A DNA stretch of 64,000 bases, from positions 1,736,001 through 1,800,000 of the forward strand of contig NC_003228.3 in NCBI RefSeq assembly GCF_000025985.1. Reading direction: 5' to 3'. A model generated the notes under the pieces. It was not told the origin of the DNA, ran no database searches, and saw nothing but the letters and a program-made list of their open reading frames with translations. Below are positions 32,167 to 41,596 of this stretch, piece after piece (position 1 is the stretch's first letter; every line of letters begins with the position of its first letter). The translations under genes were made by a program, and so were the position numbers. The DNA comes from Bacteroides fragilis NCTC 9343 (GTDB lineage: Bacteria > Bacteroidota > Bacteroidia > Bacteroidales > Bacteroidaceae).

Positions 32167-33726
32167 TTAGTTGTCTTCGACTACAATGGTAGCTACCGAA
32201 CGTGCTGGCAGCTGCAACTTTTTCAGCGGTTGTTCACCCATGTATCGCAGATTCTTGTCGATGGTGGTCAGATAAACTTTTCCTTTTTGGGCATGGTCAC
32301 AGTTTAGGCTAATCACCTGATTTTCCTTTGAATAGTTGATGGCTACGGTCACCACTTCTTTCCCATCAGTATACGATGAAATCATCAGTGAAGTAGCGGC
32401 TTCCAAGTCACTTATCTTATAGGTAGGTTTTATGGCGATACGTTTCATACCCGGACGTACAAAGAAACTGTAGTTGGCAGTAGTCCACAGCATTTTGGTG
32501 GTAGAGATTTCACCGTCATATTGTAGTGACAATCCGTTTGAACCTTCAAGTGGCAATAGCTGAATGGGCACATCCTCGCCTAGTGATACGGCAGTCCACC
32601 ATTGCCAAGCCGAAGCATTTGCCAAAGTTAGATCATTGTGGATGATGCGGGCTACATACAAGCCTAGGTTAATGCTGCGTTCCGGAGAGGCTGGCATAGT
32701 AATTTCTTCATTCTTTTCCAGAATGCAGTATTCTGATGCCCAAAATTTGGTGTTGTGACCGTTGGCTGAGAGCTCTTTGTGAATTCGGTTACGTATATCC
32801 ACCAGCAAGGTAGCGGGGTAGGCCGACCAATAGTCGTGTGCTGCTACACAGTTAAACAGGTTTTTGAACTTCAGCACGCTGTATTGTCCGTCTTTGTAGA
32901 ACATAGAGTGGATGATATCATCTGGAGTTTTAGCTATCGAATCAATTTCAAATAGATATTTCATGTCACCTACTTCTGGAATTAGAATTTTTGTGTCGAT
33001 TTGAGCTTCGCTGATTGCTTTATCCAATTCTTCTACCATGCGGTAAAGGTCGGCTTTGGTGGCAAAGCTGCCTTCTTGGAAGGAATTGGCATGCCATTGC
33101 CCGTTTGGCTCATTGTTCGGGCTGATGTAATTTACGTGAAAGCCTTGTTCACGGAAATGTTGGGCACTCTTCACCAAGAAACGGGCAAAGTCATCGAATT
33201 TATCATTTTGCAGATTGATGCAATCTTGGTCAGTAGAAACTGTAGAAGCACTACGAGTCATAAAGTAGGGAGCTGAGTTCGTGAAAAACAGAAAGTTGTT
33301 CATGCCTCGTTCACGGGCCGCTTTCATGAACCATTGTTGTCCAGCTTGTTTGGTAAAGTCATATTTACCATCGGGTGAGAGGAAACATTCGGTACGGTTC
33401 CAGGAGTTATCCACCTCCTTTGCTTCACGGTTTTCGTAGCTTCCGGCTCCGATGTTTACGCGCCAGTTAGTCAAGGCCATACCGATGGGGTTACCTTTTT
33501 CGTCAAATTCACGTTTGAATAGTAAGTCGGCAATTTTTTCTTTTTTCTCTTGAGGCCAGTTTTTACCAATGAAGGCGCAGCGCCAAGCGTCTGAGGCGCT
33601 GAAGTTGTCTATTTCTTGATAGACGGTCTGTTTATCGATGATAAAAACCTTTTTATTCTGAGCGGCAAGTGGTTTCAGGCTTATGCTGAGGGTTAAAGCC
33701 GCAATTAAAATTGATATTTTTCTCAT
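32167..33726 (-). CDS. Glycoside hydrolase family 30 enzyme
   Basis: The start at 33726 (MRKISILIAALTLSISL) gives a clean signal peptide; an ATG three codons upstream is also possible. The 519-residue protein has the GH30 (beta/alpha)8 plus beta-side-domain layout. The acid/base Glu lies in YISPNNEPNGQW (about residue 206) and the nucleophile Glu in FWASEYCILE (about 332). The sequence resembles GH30 endo-beta-1,6-galactanase-type enzymes more than glucosylceramidases, but substrate is not proven. It ends a PUL operon after SusC/SusD, so a beta-linked host or plant glycan is the likely target. Confidence 0.8.
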   Translation of the reverse strand: MRKISILIAALTLSISLKPLAAQNKKVFIIDKQTVYQEIDNFSASDAWRCAFIGKNWPQEKKEKIADLLFKREFDEKGNPIGMALTNWRVNIGAGSYENREAKEVDNSWNRTECFLSPDGKYDFTKQAGQQWFMKAARERGMNNFLFFTNSAPYFMTRSASTVSTDQDCINLQNDKFDDFARFLVKSAQHFREQGFHVNYISPNNEPNGQWHANSFQEGSFATKADLYRMVEELDKAISEAQIDTKILIPEVGDMKYLFEIDSIAKTPDDIIHSMFYKDGQYSVLKFKNLFNCVAAHDYWSAYPATLLVDIRNRIHKELSANGHNTKFWASEYCILEKNEEITMPASPERSINLGLYVARIIHNDLTLANASAWQWWTAVSLGEDVPIQLLPLEGSNGLSLQYDGEISTTKMLWTTANYSFFVRPGMKRIAIKPTYKISDLEAATSLMISSYTDGKEVVTVAINYSKENQVISLNCDHAQKGKVYLTTIDKNLRYMGEQPLKKLQLPARSVATIVVEDN

Positions 33727-33746
33727 GGTATACAATTAAAAAGTAA

Positions 33747-33794
33747 GTCCCTATACTCGATGACGACACCAAGCATCCATCATAGCATAGGGAC
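33747..33794 (-). promoter_or_regulatory. Intra-operon hairpin between susD and the GH30 gene
   Basis: GTCCCTAT (33747-33754) and ATAGGGAC (33787-33794) are perfect inverted repeats in the short gap. A hairpin here may be an RNA-processing site or partial terminator that lowers enzyme relative to SusC/D expression. Confidence 0.5.
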
Positions 33795-33823
33795 CCAACA
33801 AATATTAGGACTACTTAATAAAA

Positions 33824-35461
33824 TTATATTTTGAAGTTAGTTTGTTTCAAGTTCGGGTTCTTATCCAATTCAGCTTGTGGAATCGGCATGTAACGGTTCC
33901 TGAATTTACGGATCTCGAGTACCACCTGGTTCTTTTCACCTTGGAAAATTGTAGCACGCTCCTCTTGGGGAATGCTTGTATCCATATCTACGGTACCTTG
34001 GTTAGAAGCATAGATTGGACCATTCAGTACGTCCTTGGCAATGTCCCAACGGATGATATCATCTCTTCTCAAGCCCTCGAAAGCAAATTCTACACGGCGC
34101 TCTCTTCTGAGCAATTCTCTCAGTTTAGCTTGTGTATTATATTTTGCTCTGTCTACTTTTGGCATGCCAGCTCTTTCTCTGATCAGGTCAATCAAGTCAG
34201 TAGCACCCGAAAGGTCTGTATTCTTTTCAATCATAGCTTCAGCCTTTGAGAGTAGGATTTCAGCATAACGGAACACAATCATATCCAGACCAGTGTTGTT
34301 TATATCTGAATATTGAGTCAGTGGTTTCATGTATTTACAGATAGAATAGCTAGTTTGAGAAGCATTTCTAGAATCAAGACGATGATCTTTGTTAGGTTCA
34401 CCGTTAATGTTTCTGTCCAGCGTATTATAGATTCTCTTTCTACCCTTGTTATCCATCCAATCAGCACCCGAGTAAAGGATTGTAGCATAGAAACGAGGAT
34501 CTCTATCTTTGTAAGGATGTTCTGGATTATACTCACCTTTAGCCTGAGCTTCTTCGATTGTCAGACCATCCTTCATTTCATATGCATCAATCAGAGATTG
34601 GATGGGTACGAATGCCGACCAACCGCCATCGATTACGTTACAGAATTCAATGATGGTTTGGTTTTTGTAGTCGTTCATTACTTTCTTTACAGCCAGAATG
34701 ATTTCGCAGTTGTCTTCATTGGCTTCTTTGAACAATTCAGAGTAAGGAACTTCACCTTCTTGGTACAGATTATACACACCCAAGCTCTTGATTTCATTGG
34801 CAGCGTCAATCACTTCATCATACTTTTTGTAGAACAGACACAATCTTACCTTCAAGGCCAAAGCAGCACCGCGTGTAATTCTTCCTTTCTGTTTTGGACT
34901 TACGTCCAGTGCTCCGTCTTTGGTGATGTCATTTAGTTCATCAAGGATGAATTCCACTACATCAGTTTCTGGAGTAGCCGGCAGTTTGGCATCTTCCAAA
35001 GAAGGAACCACTTCTGTAACCAAGGGGATGTCACCATATGCAGTTACCATCATGTAGTAACGCCAAGCCCGTAGAAAGCGAACTTCGTTTTTCAACACTT
35101 CCAAACGTCTGGGATCATTGAAATGAATTTCTTTGGTAGTAACCTGATGCAAGAAGTTGTTACAACGGGTAATTAGAGTGTAGTTATACCAGTTGATGCC
35201 TGGAACGGCATGAGTAGCTGTACCATTGGCAAAAACAGCCCAGTTAGTATTGATGGCACAATAACCGTTATCACTGAACACGTCATTGTATATAGTATAA
35301 TCTTGGTTGGCATAGTCATCATAACAACCTACAGCTAACATTTCTACATCTGCTTCTGTTTTTGGGAAAGTAGCGGTAGATAAGGCATCGTACGGCACTC
35401 TATCCAGCGAACAAGCTGTGAATAAGAGACCTGAAATAAGTGACAAATATATATTTCTCAT
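33824..35461 (-). CDS. SusD/RagB family nutrient-binding lipoprotein
   Basis: The start at 35461 (MRNIYLSLISGLLFTACSLD) gives a lipobox TAC-S at about residues 15-18. The 545-residue protein carries SusD signatures: helical TPR core (LEVLKNEVRFLRAWRYYMMV), DIPLVTEV, and the C-terminal RREFA-like region RRERRVEFAFEGLRRDDIIRW plus RKFRNRYMPIPQAELDKNP. SusD proteins form the lid of the SusC channel and bind glycan at the outer surface. It follows susC by 10 bp in the same operon. Confidence 0.9.
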   Translation of the reverse strand: MRNIYLSLISGLLFTACSLDRVPYDALSTATFPKTEADVEMLAVGCYDDYANQDYTIYNDVFSDNGYCAINTNWAVFANGTATHAVPGINWYNYTLITRCNNFLHQVTTKEIHFNDPRRLEVLKNEVRFLRAWRYYMMVTAYGDIPLVTEVVPSLEDAKLPATPETDVVEFILDELNDITKDGALDVSPKQKGRITRGAALALKVRLCLFYKKYDEVIDAANEIKSLGVYNLYQEGEVPYSELFKEANEDNCEIILAVKKVMNDYKNQTIIEFCNVIDGGWSAFVPIQSLIDAYEMKDGLTIEEAQAKGEYNPEHPYKDRDPRFYATILYSGADWMDNKGRKRIYNTLDRNINGEPNKDHRLDSRNASQTSYSICKYMKPLTQYSDINNTGLDMIVFRYAEILLSKAEAMIEKNTDLSGATDLIDLIRERAGMPKVDRAKYNTQAKLRELLRRERRVEFAFEGLRRDDIIRWDIAKDVLNGPIYASNQGTVDMDTSIPQEERATIFQGEKNQVVLEIRKFRNRYMPIPQAELDKNPNLKQTNFKI

Positions 35462-35471
35462 AGTTGCTAAA

Positions 35472-38400
35472 TTATAATGTAATATTAATACCAATAGAGT
35501 GAGTCTTCACGTGCGGATAGTATGCACCCCATCCTGCCGGAGCTTCAGGGTCGATACCTTGAGGAGTCTTGCTGAATGTAAGCAGGTTAGTACCGCTATA
35601 GTAAATTCTAGCAGATCCCAAGCGTACAGCTTGCAGCCATTCTTTAGGAACATTGAAACCAACTTGGATATCTTTCAGACGCAAGTAGTTGGTATTTACC
35701 AACCAGAAGTCTGAACAGGTAGTTTCCGGCAAGTTATATGTTCTGAATTTAGAAGCTCTAGGCCATTTGTTGGTTGGGTTTTCCGGGGTCCAGCGGCCTA
35801 ACCAGTGATTTGAAGGATGACCAGAGTCACCGTTAAATTCACCGTAGAATTCATCAGTGAAGTAGCGTGATACGCCAGCGGCACCTTGGAAGAACAAGTT
35901 GATGTCAAACATTTTCCATCTGGCACCCAGATTGAATGCGAAAGTATATTTCGGGTTTTCTGAGCTCAAGATTACCTTATCATCAGGGTTGATTTCACCA
36001 TCTCCGTTTATGTCTACCAATTTGATATCACCAGGAATTAAACGGTCGTTGCTTATCATTGTGTATTTCGGAGCATTTGCTATTTCTTCCTTGCTTTGGA
36101 AGATACCGTCTGATTTGTAACCATAGAAGGCATTAAATTCCTTACCTACCATGCGAATAGTACGGGCATCTTTCTGAACGTCTACATTACCCAGTGATAA
36201 AATTTCGTTCTTGTTGTAAGTAAAGTTACCGCCAAAGTTCAGCTGAACTCCACCCAGTGTTTTATGCCAAGCCAAAGAAACCTCAAGTCCTTGGTTTCTC
36301 ATAGCTCCCACATTGTCCCAGTAACCAGGATACCCATAAGTATTCGGTACATTTACCTGCATCAAGATACCAGTTGTCTTTCTGTTGTAGTATTCCAAAG
36401 TGACCTGCAGTTCGTTGAATAAAGTCATGTCTACAGCTGCACCCCAAGTAGTAGTCTTTTCCCAAGAGATATCCTGGATTTTATTTTCAGTTTGTACTGC
36501 ACCACCGCTTACCTTGTTGTCGAATGGATATTTCGCGTTGGTAGCATATGTATTGATGTACGGATAGTAGTCGTTACCAATCTGTTGGTTACCGAGCATT
36601 CCCCAAGAACCTCTTACTTTCATGTCGGTTACTACTTCGTTGAAAGCAGTACCTTGTATAAAATCTTCGTTAGTTACGCGCCAAGCACCTGAGAATGAGG
36701 GGAACCATCCCCAACGGTTGCCTTCTGCAAAACGGGAAGAACCGTCACCTCTCGCGTTAGCTTCGAACAGATATTTGTCCATGTAGTTGTATTTCAAGCG
36801 GCCGAATACAGAATTCATTGCTAGTTCACGAGTATAACCAGAGTTTCTCATACCTACTACTGAACCACCATTCATATCAGTTACGTCTGATGACGGGAAG
36901 TTTTGTCTGTAAGCATCATCATATTCATAAGAATAGAGTTCTGTGTGGAAACCAGCCAAAGTGTTTACGGTGTGCTTCTGGGCGAAGGTCTTGTCGTAGT
37001 TCAACAAGATATCACCTTGTCTGCGGATTTCCTTAGTGTGGCTCTTAGTCAGGCGGATTGGACCGTCGTATTTGTTTGCATTATATTGCAAGTCTTTTCT
37101 GTACAGCTTGTAACTCTTGTTCACTATGTTATAAGAACCGTTGGCGGTAATTTTCAAACCGTCCCAGATATCGTATGAAAATTCAGCGAAAGCATTCAAG
37201 TAATCTTTGTCTGTATCACCGGTAGAACCCAAGTCTTGGAATGCAATGGGGTTACCATCGGCAATGGCACCATAAGTACCATCTTCATTTTTGTAAGGAA
37301 CCATCGGAGAGATACGGTTTACTTGTCTGAATACTTGATAAGCAGCACCGTCTGACCAAGAAATCGGGTCAGTAGGCTCTTTCATCAATGTATTAGCGAA
37401 GTCCAGATTGATTCTTGATTTCAAGCGTTCAGTCAGCTTCAGATCTAAGTTGGTACGAACATTGAACTGTCTGTTAGAAGCGTTTTCAACGATACCTTCT
37501 TGTTTTACATAACCCAGGGAAGCTCTATACTTCGCCCATTCAGAACCACCGTCCATACCTATGTTATGGCGGTTCATGAAACCAGAGCCGGTATAGAACA
37601 AGTCGTACCAGTCAGTGTTGGGATGACCGTATGGGTCAGAACCCTCGGCATATTTACGGATGTCTTCTTGAGTGTAGGGTTTTCTCTTTTCAGCTTGTTC
37701 AGAAGAAGCGCCTTGAGAGATGGCATCCCAGTATTCAGCTTCATTGGTCAATTCAGCCAATTCAGCAGAGTTGGTACGGTCCATCAAATCGGCAGGTTTT
37801 GACCATCCGAACAAAGCACTGTAAGTCAATTTGGGTTTACCACTCTGTCCGCGCTTGGTAGTAATCAAGATTACACCGTTAGCAGCTTTAGAACCGTAGA
37901 TGGCAGCTGAAGAAGCATCCTTCAATACAGAGATGCTTTCGATATCGCTCGGGTCAACCACGTTCATATCGCCTTCTACACCGTCAATCAAAACCATCGG
38001 AGAAGAAGCATTGAATGAACCCAAACCACGGATTAGAATTTTACCGGTATCCTGACCTGGCTGACCGCCGGCATTGGTTACAGTTACACCCGGTGCTAAA
38101 CCTTGCAATCCCTGAGATATATTGGATATTGGTCTAGAAGCCAATGATTTAGAGTCAATCGTAGCAACAGCGCCGGTCATGTTAACTTTCTTCTGCGAAC
38201 CGTAACCTACTACAACAACTTCGTCCAGTAATTCGGTATCGTCCACCAGCTTTACAGCCATCTGTTTGCCAAATTGTGCAGTCAGTACCTGAGTTTTGTA
38301 GCCGATGAAAGAAATTTCAATTTTGGCATTTGGGGTACTCAAATTCAGTGTAAAGTTACCGTTGATGTCGGTCACAGTGCCGTTGGTAGTACCTTGCTCT

Positions 38401-38855
38401 ACTACTGAAGCACCGATTACCGGTTCACCAGTAGAATCGATAACGTTACCTTTGGCTGTTTTCTTGTCTTGTTGAGCAATTCTAGTCGCTACGTTAGTAA
38501 TTTTAGAGAGAGTTATATTGTTACCTAGCACCTTGCAATCAATATCGGTGTTGTCAAAGATGCCTTTCAGCAGCTCTATTACATCGGTATTGCTTCCATT
38601 TACATATACGGTGCGTTTTACGTCCACATCGTTCTTGTCATATACAAACAAATAATCCGTTTGTTTCTCAACTTGTTGAATCACAGATTCAATGGTATAA
38701 TTCTGTGTCTTAAGGGATACTTTTTGATCCATGTACTCGGTTACACTCGCCAGGGCAGTATTTACGCCTAAAAAAAGAGCATAAGCCGAAACCATACCAA
38801 CTTTAACGATATGGTTACAGTTTGAAATAACTTTTTTGTAGGAATTAAAATCCAT
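35472..38855 (-). CDS. SusC/RagA family TonB-dependent receptor with STN domain
   Basis: A 1127-residue protein: signal region (about 15-37), Secretin/TonB N-terminal (STN) domain (about 45-115; TIESVIQQVEKQTDYLF), carboxypeptidase-regulatory-like domain (about 135-205; GNVIDSTGEPVIGASV), a TonB-box/plug region (LDEVVVVGYGSQKKVNMTGA, then ISVLKDASSAAIYGSKA) and a C-terminal barrel ending in HSIGINITL. The STN domain identifies it as a signalling transducer for the FecR/sigma pair upstream. Confidence 0.92.
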   Translation of the reverse strand: MDFNSYKKVISNCNHIVKVGMVSAYALFLGVNTALASVTEYMDQKVSLKTQNYTIESVIQQVEKQTDYLFVYDKNDVDVKRTVYVNGSNTDVIELLKGIFDNTDIDCKVLGNNITLSKITNVATRIAQQDKKTAKGNVIDSTGEPVIGASVVEQGTTNGTVTDINGNFTLNLSTPNAKIEISFIGYKTQVLTAQFGKQMAVKLVDDTELLDEVVVVGYGSQKKVNMTGAVATIDSKSLASRPISNISQGLQGLAPGVTVTNAGGQPGQDTGKILIRGLGSFNASSPMVLIDGVEGDMNVVDPSDIESISVLKDASSAAIYGSKAANGVILITTKRGQSGKPKLTYSALFGWSKPADLMDRTNSAELAELTNEAEYWDAISQGASSEQAEKRKPYTQEDIRKYAEGSDPYGHPNTDWYDLFYTGSGFMNRHNIGMDGGSEWAKYRASLGYVKQEGIVENASNRQFNVRTNLDLKLTERLKSRINLDFANTLMKEPTDPISWSDGAAYQVFRQVNRISPMVPYKNEDGTYGAIADGNPIAFQDLGSTGDTDKDYLNAFAEFSYDIWDGLKITANGSYNIVNKSYKLYRKDLQYNANKYDGPIRLTKSHTKEIRRQGDILLNYDKTFAQKHTVNTLAGFHTELYSYEYDDAYRQNFPSSDVTDMNGGSVVGMRNSGYTRELAMNSVFGRLKYNYMDKYLFEANARGDGSSRFAEGNRWGWFPSFSGAWRVTNEDFIQGTAFNEVVTDMKVRGSWGMLGNQQIGNDYYPYINTYATNAKYPFDNKVSGGAVQTENKIQDISWEKTTTWGAAVDMTLFNELQVTLEYYNRKTTGILMQVNVPNTYGYPGYWDNVGAMRNQGLEVSLAWHKTLGGVQLNFGGNFTYNKNEILSLGNVDVQKDARTIRMVGKEFNAFYGYKSDGIFQSKEEIANAPKYTMISNDRLIPGDIKLVDINGDGEINPDDKVILSSENPKYTFAFNLGARWKMFDINLFFQGAAGVSRYFTDEFYGEFNGDSGHPSNHWLGRWTPENPTNKWPRASKFRTYNLPETTCSDFWLVNTNYLRLKDIQVGFNVPKEWLQAVRLGSARIYYSGTNLLTFSKTPQGIDPEAPAGWGAYYPHVKTHSIGINITL

Positions 38856-38913
38856 AATTTACTTTAATTTAATCATTAGTATTTTGTTTAAGATCAGATG
38901 GCTTCAAGCCACG

Positions 38914-38937
38914 GGCGGTATTATTTTCGGAACCGCC
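38914..38937 (-). terminator. Hairpin between fecR and susC
   Basis: GGCGGT and ACCGCC arms (38914-38919, 38932-38937) sit in the 143-bp gap, followed on the minus strand by a TGGCTT/AAGCCA mini-palindrome. It probably separates regulator and susC transcription. Confidence 0.4.
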
Positions 38938-38998
38938 TTACGTTACGCTACAATAGGGTGTTTTACATAGGCATTTTATAATTTATAAGTTACACAAT

Positions 38999-39955
38999 TT
39001 ATAAGATGATAATTTTTTTATTTTCGTAATCAATTTGATAGTCAAAATGATTGGTTTCTTTCAGCACTCGTATGATGTGTTCCAGTCCATCTTTGGCACG
39101 GAACTTACCGGTGCAGTAGGGTGATTTTCTGGTTAAAGAAGTATTTCTGATTTGGAATTCAACATCATAGTATTCTTGCAGTTTGTCGAACACTTCCAAC
39201 AGAGGTTCGTTAAAATAGAGTATCCCTTTGCGCCACAGATAATTGTTAGTATTTTCAATCGGTTTGACCTTCAATACTCCTTGGCATAGCGCTGCACGCT
39301 GGTTGGGGGTAAGAATTACGGCCGATGATTTTTTTGCATTAGTAGTGACTTCCACTTTACCGTTCAATAGGGCCGCTTCAAATTGAGGAGAATCCTGATA
39401 GTCGTATACATTAAAGGAAGTACCTACCGCTTTTACTTGATATTTAGAAGTAGAAACGATAAAGGGATGCTCCTTGTCGGATTTTACTTCGAAGAATCCT
39501 TCACCGTCAAGTTCTACCAGGCGTTTTTTTCCGTTAAATTTCGAGGGGAAGGTCAGGGTACTGCCGGAGTTCAGCCATACCTTGGATCCGTCGGCCAGCA
39601 TTATTTCTACATGCTGTCCAGTTGGTACATGGATTTGGTGTTGTAGTTCGTGGTGGGTTGTTGTTGTCTGCCGGTTCAAGAAGAAGTGCAGGGCAAAGCC
39701 CAGCACGAAGATAGCCGCTACCTTCATGAAAGATATGGCATAATGTTTCCACGGGAGGATTTTAGCTTTTTTGGGGAGGGCAACTTCTGTTTGTTCGGAC
39801 ATGTCCTCAATCCAGTAACTCATTTCAAACAGACGGCAAAGCTGTTGGTAGTAACGCTGGTGTTCTATCTCCGCTTCTATCCATTCAGTAATTCGTTGAG
39901 TTTCTTCATCCGAAACCTCTCCTTTAAAATAAGCTATTAATAATTCGTCGTCCAT
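38999..39955 (-). CDS. FecR family anti-sigma factor
   Basis: A 318-residue inner-membrane protein: cytoplasmic N-terminus with the anti-sigma region (about 1-45; SDEETQRITEWIEAEIEHQR), one TM at about 74-91, then a periplasmic FecR domain (HVPTGQHVEIMLADGSKVWL, LDGEGFFEVKSDKEHPFIVS) and a C-terminal DUF4974-like segment (YFNEPLLEVFDKLQEYYDV). It receives the signal from the STN domain of SusC and releases the sigma factor. It lies 83 bp after the sigma gene. Confidence 0.92.
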   Translation of the reverse strand: MDDELLIAYFKGEVSDEETQRITEWIEAEIEHQRYYQQLCRLFEMSYWIEDMSEQTEVALPKKAKILPWKHYAISFMKVAAIFVLGFALHFFLNRQTTTTHHELQHQIHVPTGQHVEIMLADGSKVWLNSGSTLTFPSKFNGKKRLVELDGEGFFEVKSDKEHPFIVSTSKYQVKAVGTSFNVYDYQDSPQFEAALLNGKVEVTTNAKKSSAVILTPNQRAALCQGVLKVKPIENTNNYLWRKGILYFNEPLLEVFDKLQEYYDVEFQIRNTSLTRKSPYCTGKFRAKDGLEHIIRVLKETNHFDYQIDYENKKIIIL

Positions 39956-40038
39956 AATTCTTTATCGTTTGTAATAATGGCGACTGAAGGAAGGGATTCC
40001 CTAGTGTTGATTCAGGAAATTAACTTCTATTAAGAAAT

Positions 40039-40626
40039 TCATCCCTTATTGATTGGGTTCATAAAACAGAGCCAAGTTAAGATAGGGAGGTAGTCTTTGA
40101 GGGCAGCACGAAGTTCTTTAAGGGCCTTGTTCATGTGATAATCTACCCCTTTGACCGAGATGCCCAGAGTTTGGGCAATTTCCTTTCCCGATTTATTTTC
40201 AAAGCGGTTCATAATGAATACCTTTTTGGTTTGTTCCGGTAATTGGTTGAGGGTTTTCATTACGATAGATTTGATTTCCTGTGAGAAAATATAGCTGGGA
40301 TTACAGCCTTCCAAGTTTGAGATTCGGATAGCTAGTTCGCGCTGTTTCCATTGTATAAGATCATCTTTGGTATCTTCCCGTCGTACTTGTGTTTTGAGAT
40401 AATCCAACGATTTATGTTTCACGATGGTGATAAGGAGAGCCATGGGGTTATCAACCGATTCCACCTTCATGGTTTCGAGCAGTTGCAGGAAGGCGTCCAT
40501 AGTGATGTCTTCAGAAGCTTGCTTATTGCGCACATAAAAGCATGCAAAGTTGCAAACCTTATTAAACGAACTTTTATACAAAAGATTGAATCGTTCCACT
40601 TCCGAAAGGCTACCATGTGTCGACAT
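40039..40626 (-). CDS. ECF sigma-70 factor of the PUL
   Basis: The start at 40626 (MSTHGSLSEVERFNLLYKSS) is preferred over 40650. The 195-residue protein has sigma region 2 (about 12-75; ITMDAFLQLLETM, MALLITIVKHKSLDYLK) and region 4 (about 125-180; LPEQTKKVFIMNRFENKSGK, then IAQTLGISVKGVDYHMNKAL). It recruits RNA polymerase to the susC promoter when FecR releases it. A TACTTTTG -7-like element at 40674-40681 lies upstream. Confidence 0.9.
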   Translation of the reverse strand: MSTHGSLSEVERFNLLYKSSFNKVCNFACFYVRNKQASEDITMDAFLQLLETMKVESVDNPMALLITIVKHKSLDYLKTQVRREDTKDDLIQWKQRELAIRISNLEGCNPSYIFSQEIKSIVMKTLNQLPEQTKKVFIMNRFENKSGKEIAQTLGISVKGVDYHMNKALKELRAALKDYLPILTWLCFMNPINKG

Positions 40627-41111
40627 TCTATGTATTTTTAAGATAAACAATTCGCAAAAATAGTTTTTTTTTGCAAAAGTAACAATCTGACTGCATATTT
40701 CTTTCAGTATTCATTCTTAACTAGAGGAAAGTAGTATTACCCCCTAAAAACGTTTACATGTATATGCCTTTTCCCTATTGTTTATTATTCGGTGATATCA
40801 AGCAGCTGACAATTGAAGCTGTTGCGATTCCAATCATTGGGGGCGATCACAAATTTTTTTCTTATAACAATATATATATTACATTTTTATATAGAATATG
40901 ATTCAATCTAGGATCCACAACAGTTTGGGAAAACGATCGCGAATTGTAGAATAATAAAAAGATACCATAAAAAATAACATTAGGCAGTAGGTTCAGTACC
41001 TTGCCGTTTTTTTGTGTCCGGCCGGATAGGCTCAGGCATTTTTTATTATCAGCCAATTACAGAAAACTGTTCTAACGATAAAAATGCTTCTTTCCTGAGA
41101 AAAAACGTATG
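40627..41111. other. Intergenic junction between PUL and ICE
   Basis: About 485 bp of AT-rich DNA. Apart from the sigma-gene -7-like element, I see no gene with good coding character; a 64-residue minus-strand ORF (40862-41056) looks random. No duplication matching the 29-kb junction was found. Confidence 0.45.
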
Positions 41112-41145
41112 TCGCAATATAATTGCAACGAACTGCCGTATCTTG
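41112..41145 (+). promoter_or_regulatory. Palindromic operator/promoter, copy 2
   Basis: TCGCAAT-ATA-ATTGCAA (one mismatch in the last pair) is followed after 10 bp by TATCTTG, exactly as at 27627-27660. It lies 41 bp upstream of the ATG at 41187 and probably drives the repeat/polyvalent operon. Confidence 0.6.
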
Positions 41146-41186
41146 TCCCCGAAATCATAAATGTATAACCCCAAACAAACCATGTT

Positions 41187-41591
41187 ATGTTGAATGAAAA
41201 CAACCGGTCCTCGGACCGGATCCTGACCGAGAGGATCCTGGACGATCCAGACATGATCCTGAAAATTGAGAATCCTTCCCTGAAGCAGCAGATGGCTGCC
41301 GTACAGAAGAAACCTGAGCTGATCGCCAGCTTGCCGCTTGCGGGAGAAAAGGTGCAGCTTGCGGCGGTTATCGCCTGCCCGGAAAGCATCCTGCTTGTAG
41401 ATACTCCCGCACCTGCCGCCTGCTTCATGGCCGTGGAACGGATGCTCAAAGCGGAACTTCTTCCCGTGCCGGGTGTCCTGAATGCGGCAAGGGAGTTGAT
41501 ACTGCAGATGAAGAAGGATAAAGCCGATGGAAGATCAAGCGGAGCCGCCATTGAGAAATTCCTGGATGAAGTCAAACCCATTAAAAACTAA
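41187..41591 (+). CDS. Short 22-residue-repeat protein
   Basis: A 134-residue protein with about four 22-residue repeats (IENPSLKQQMAAVQKKPELI, AGEKVQLAAVIACPESILLV and two looser units) spanning about 20-110. The pattern P-x3-VQLAAV-x3-P-x2-I is the same as in the next gene, 5 bp downstream. The repeats are helical and probably form a right-handed solenoid, reminiscent of leucine-rich-variant repeats. No function is known. Confidence 0.65.
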   Translation: MLNENNRSSDRILTERILDDPDMILKIENPSLKQQMAAVQKKPELIASLPLAGEKVQLAAVIACPESILLVDTPAPAACFMAVERMLKAELLPVPGVLNAARELILQMKKDKADGRSSGAAIEKFLDEVKPIKN

Positions 41592-41596
41592 TCGCC

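Noticed and set aside
40862..41056. 64-residue minus-strand ORF in the PUL/ICE junction
   Set aside because: Low-complexity AT-rich sequence with no plausible start context.
29070..41111. Target-site duplication bounding the PUL cargo
   Set aside because: Comparing both junctions by eye gave no shared flanking repeat longer than chance; the promoter palindromes are functional copies, not insertion ends.
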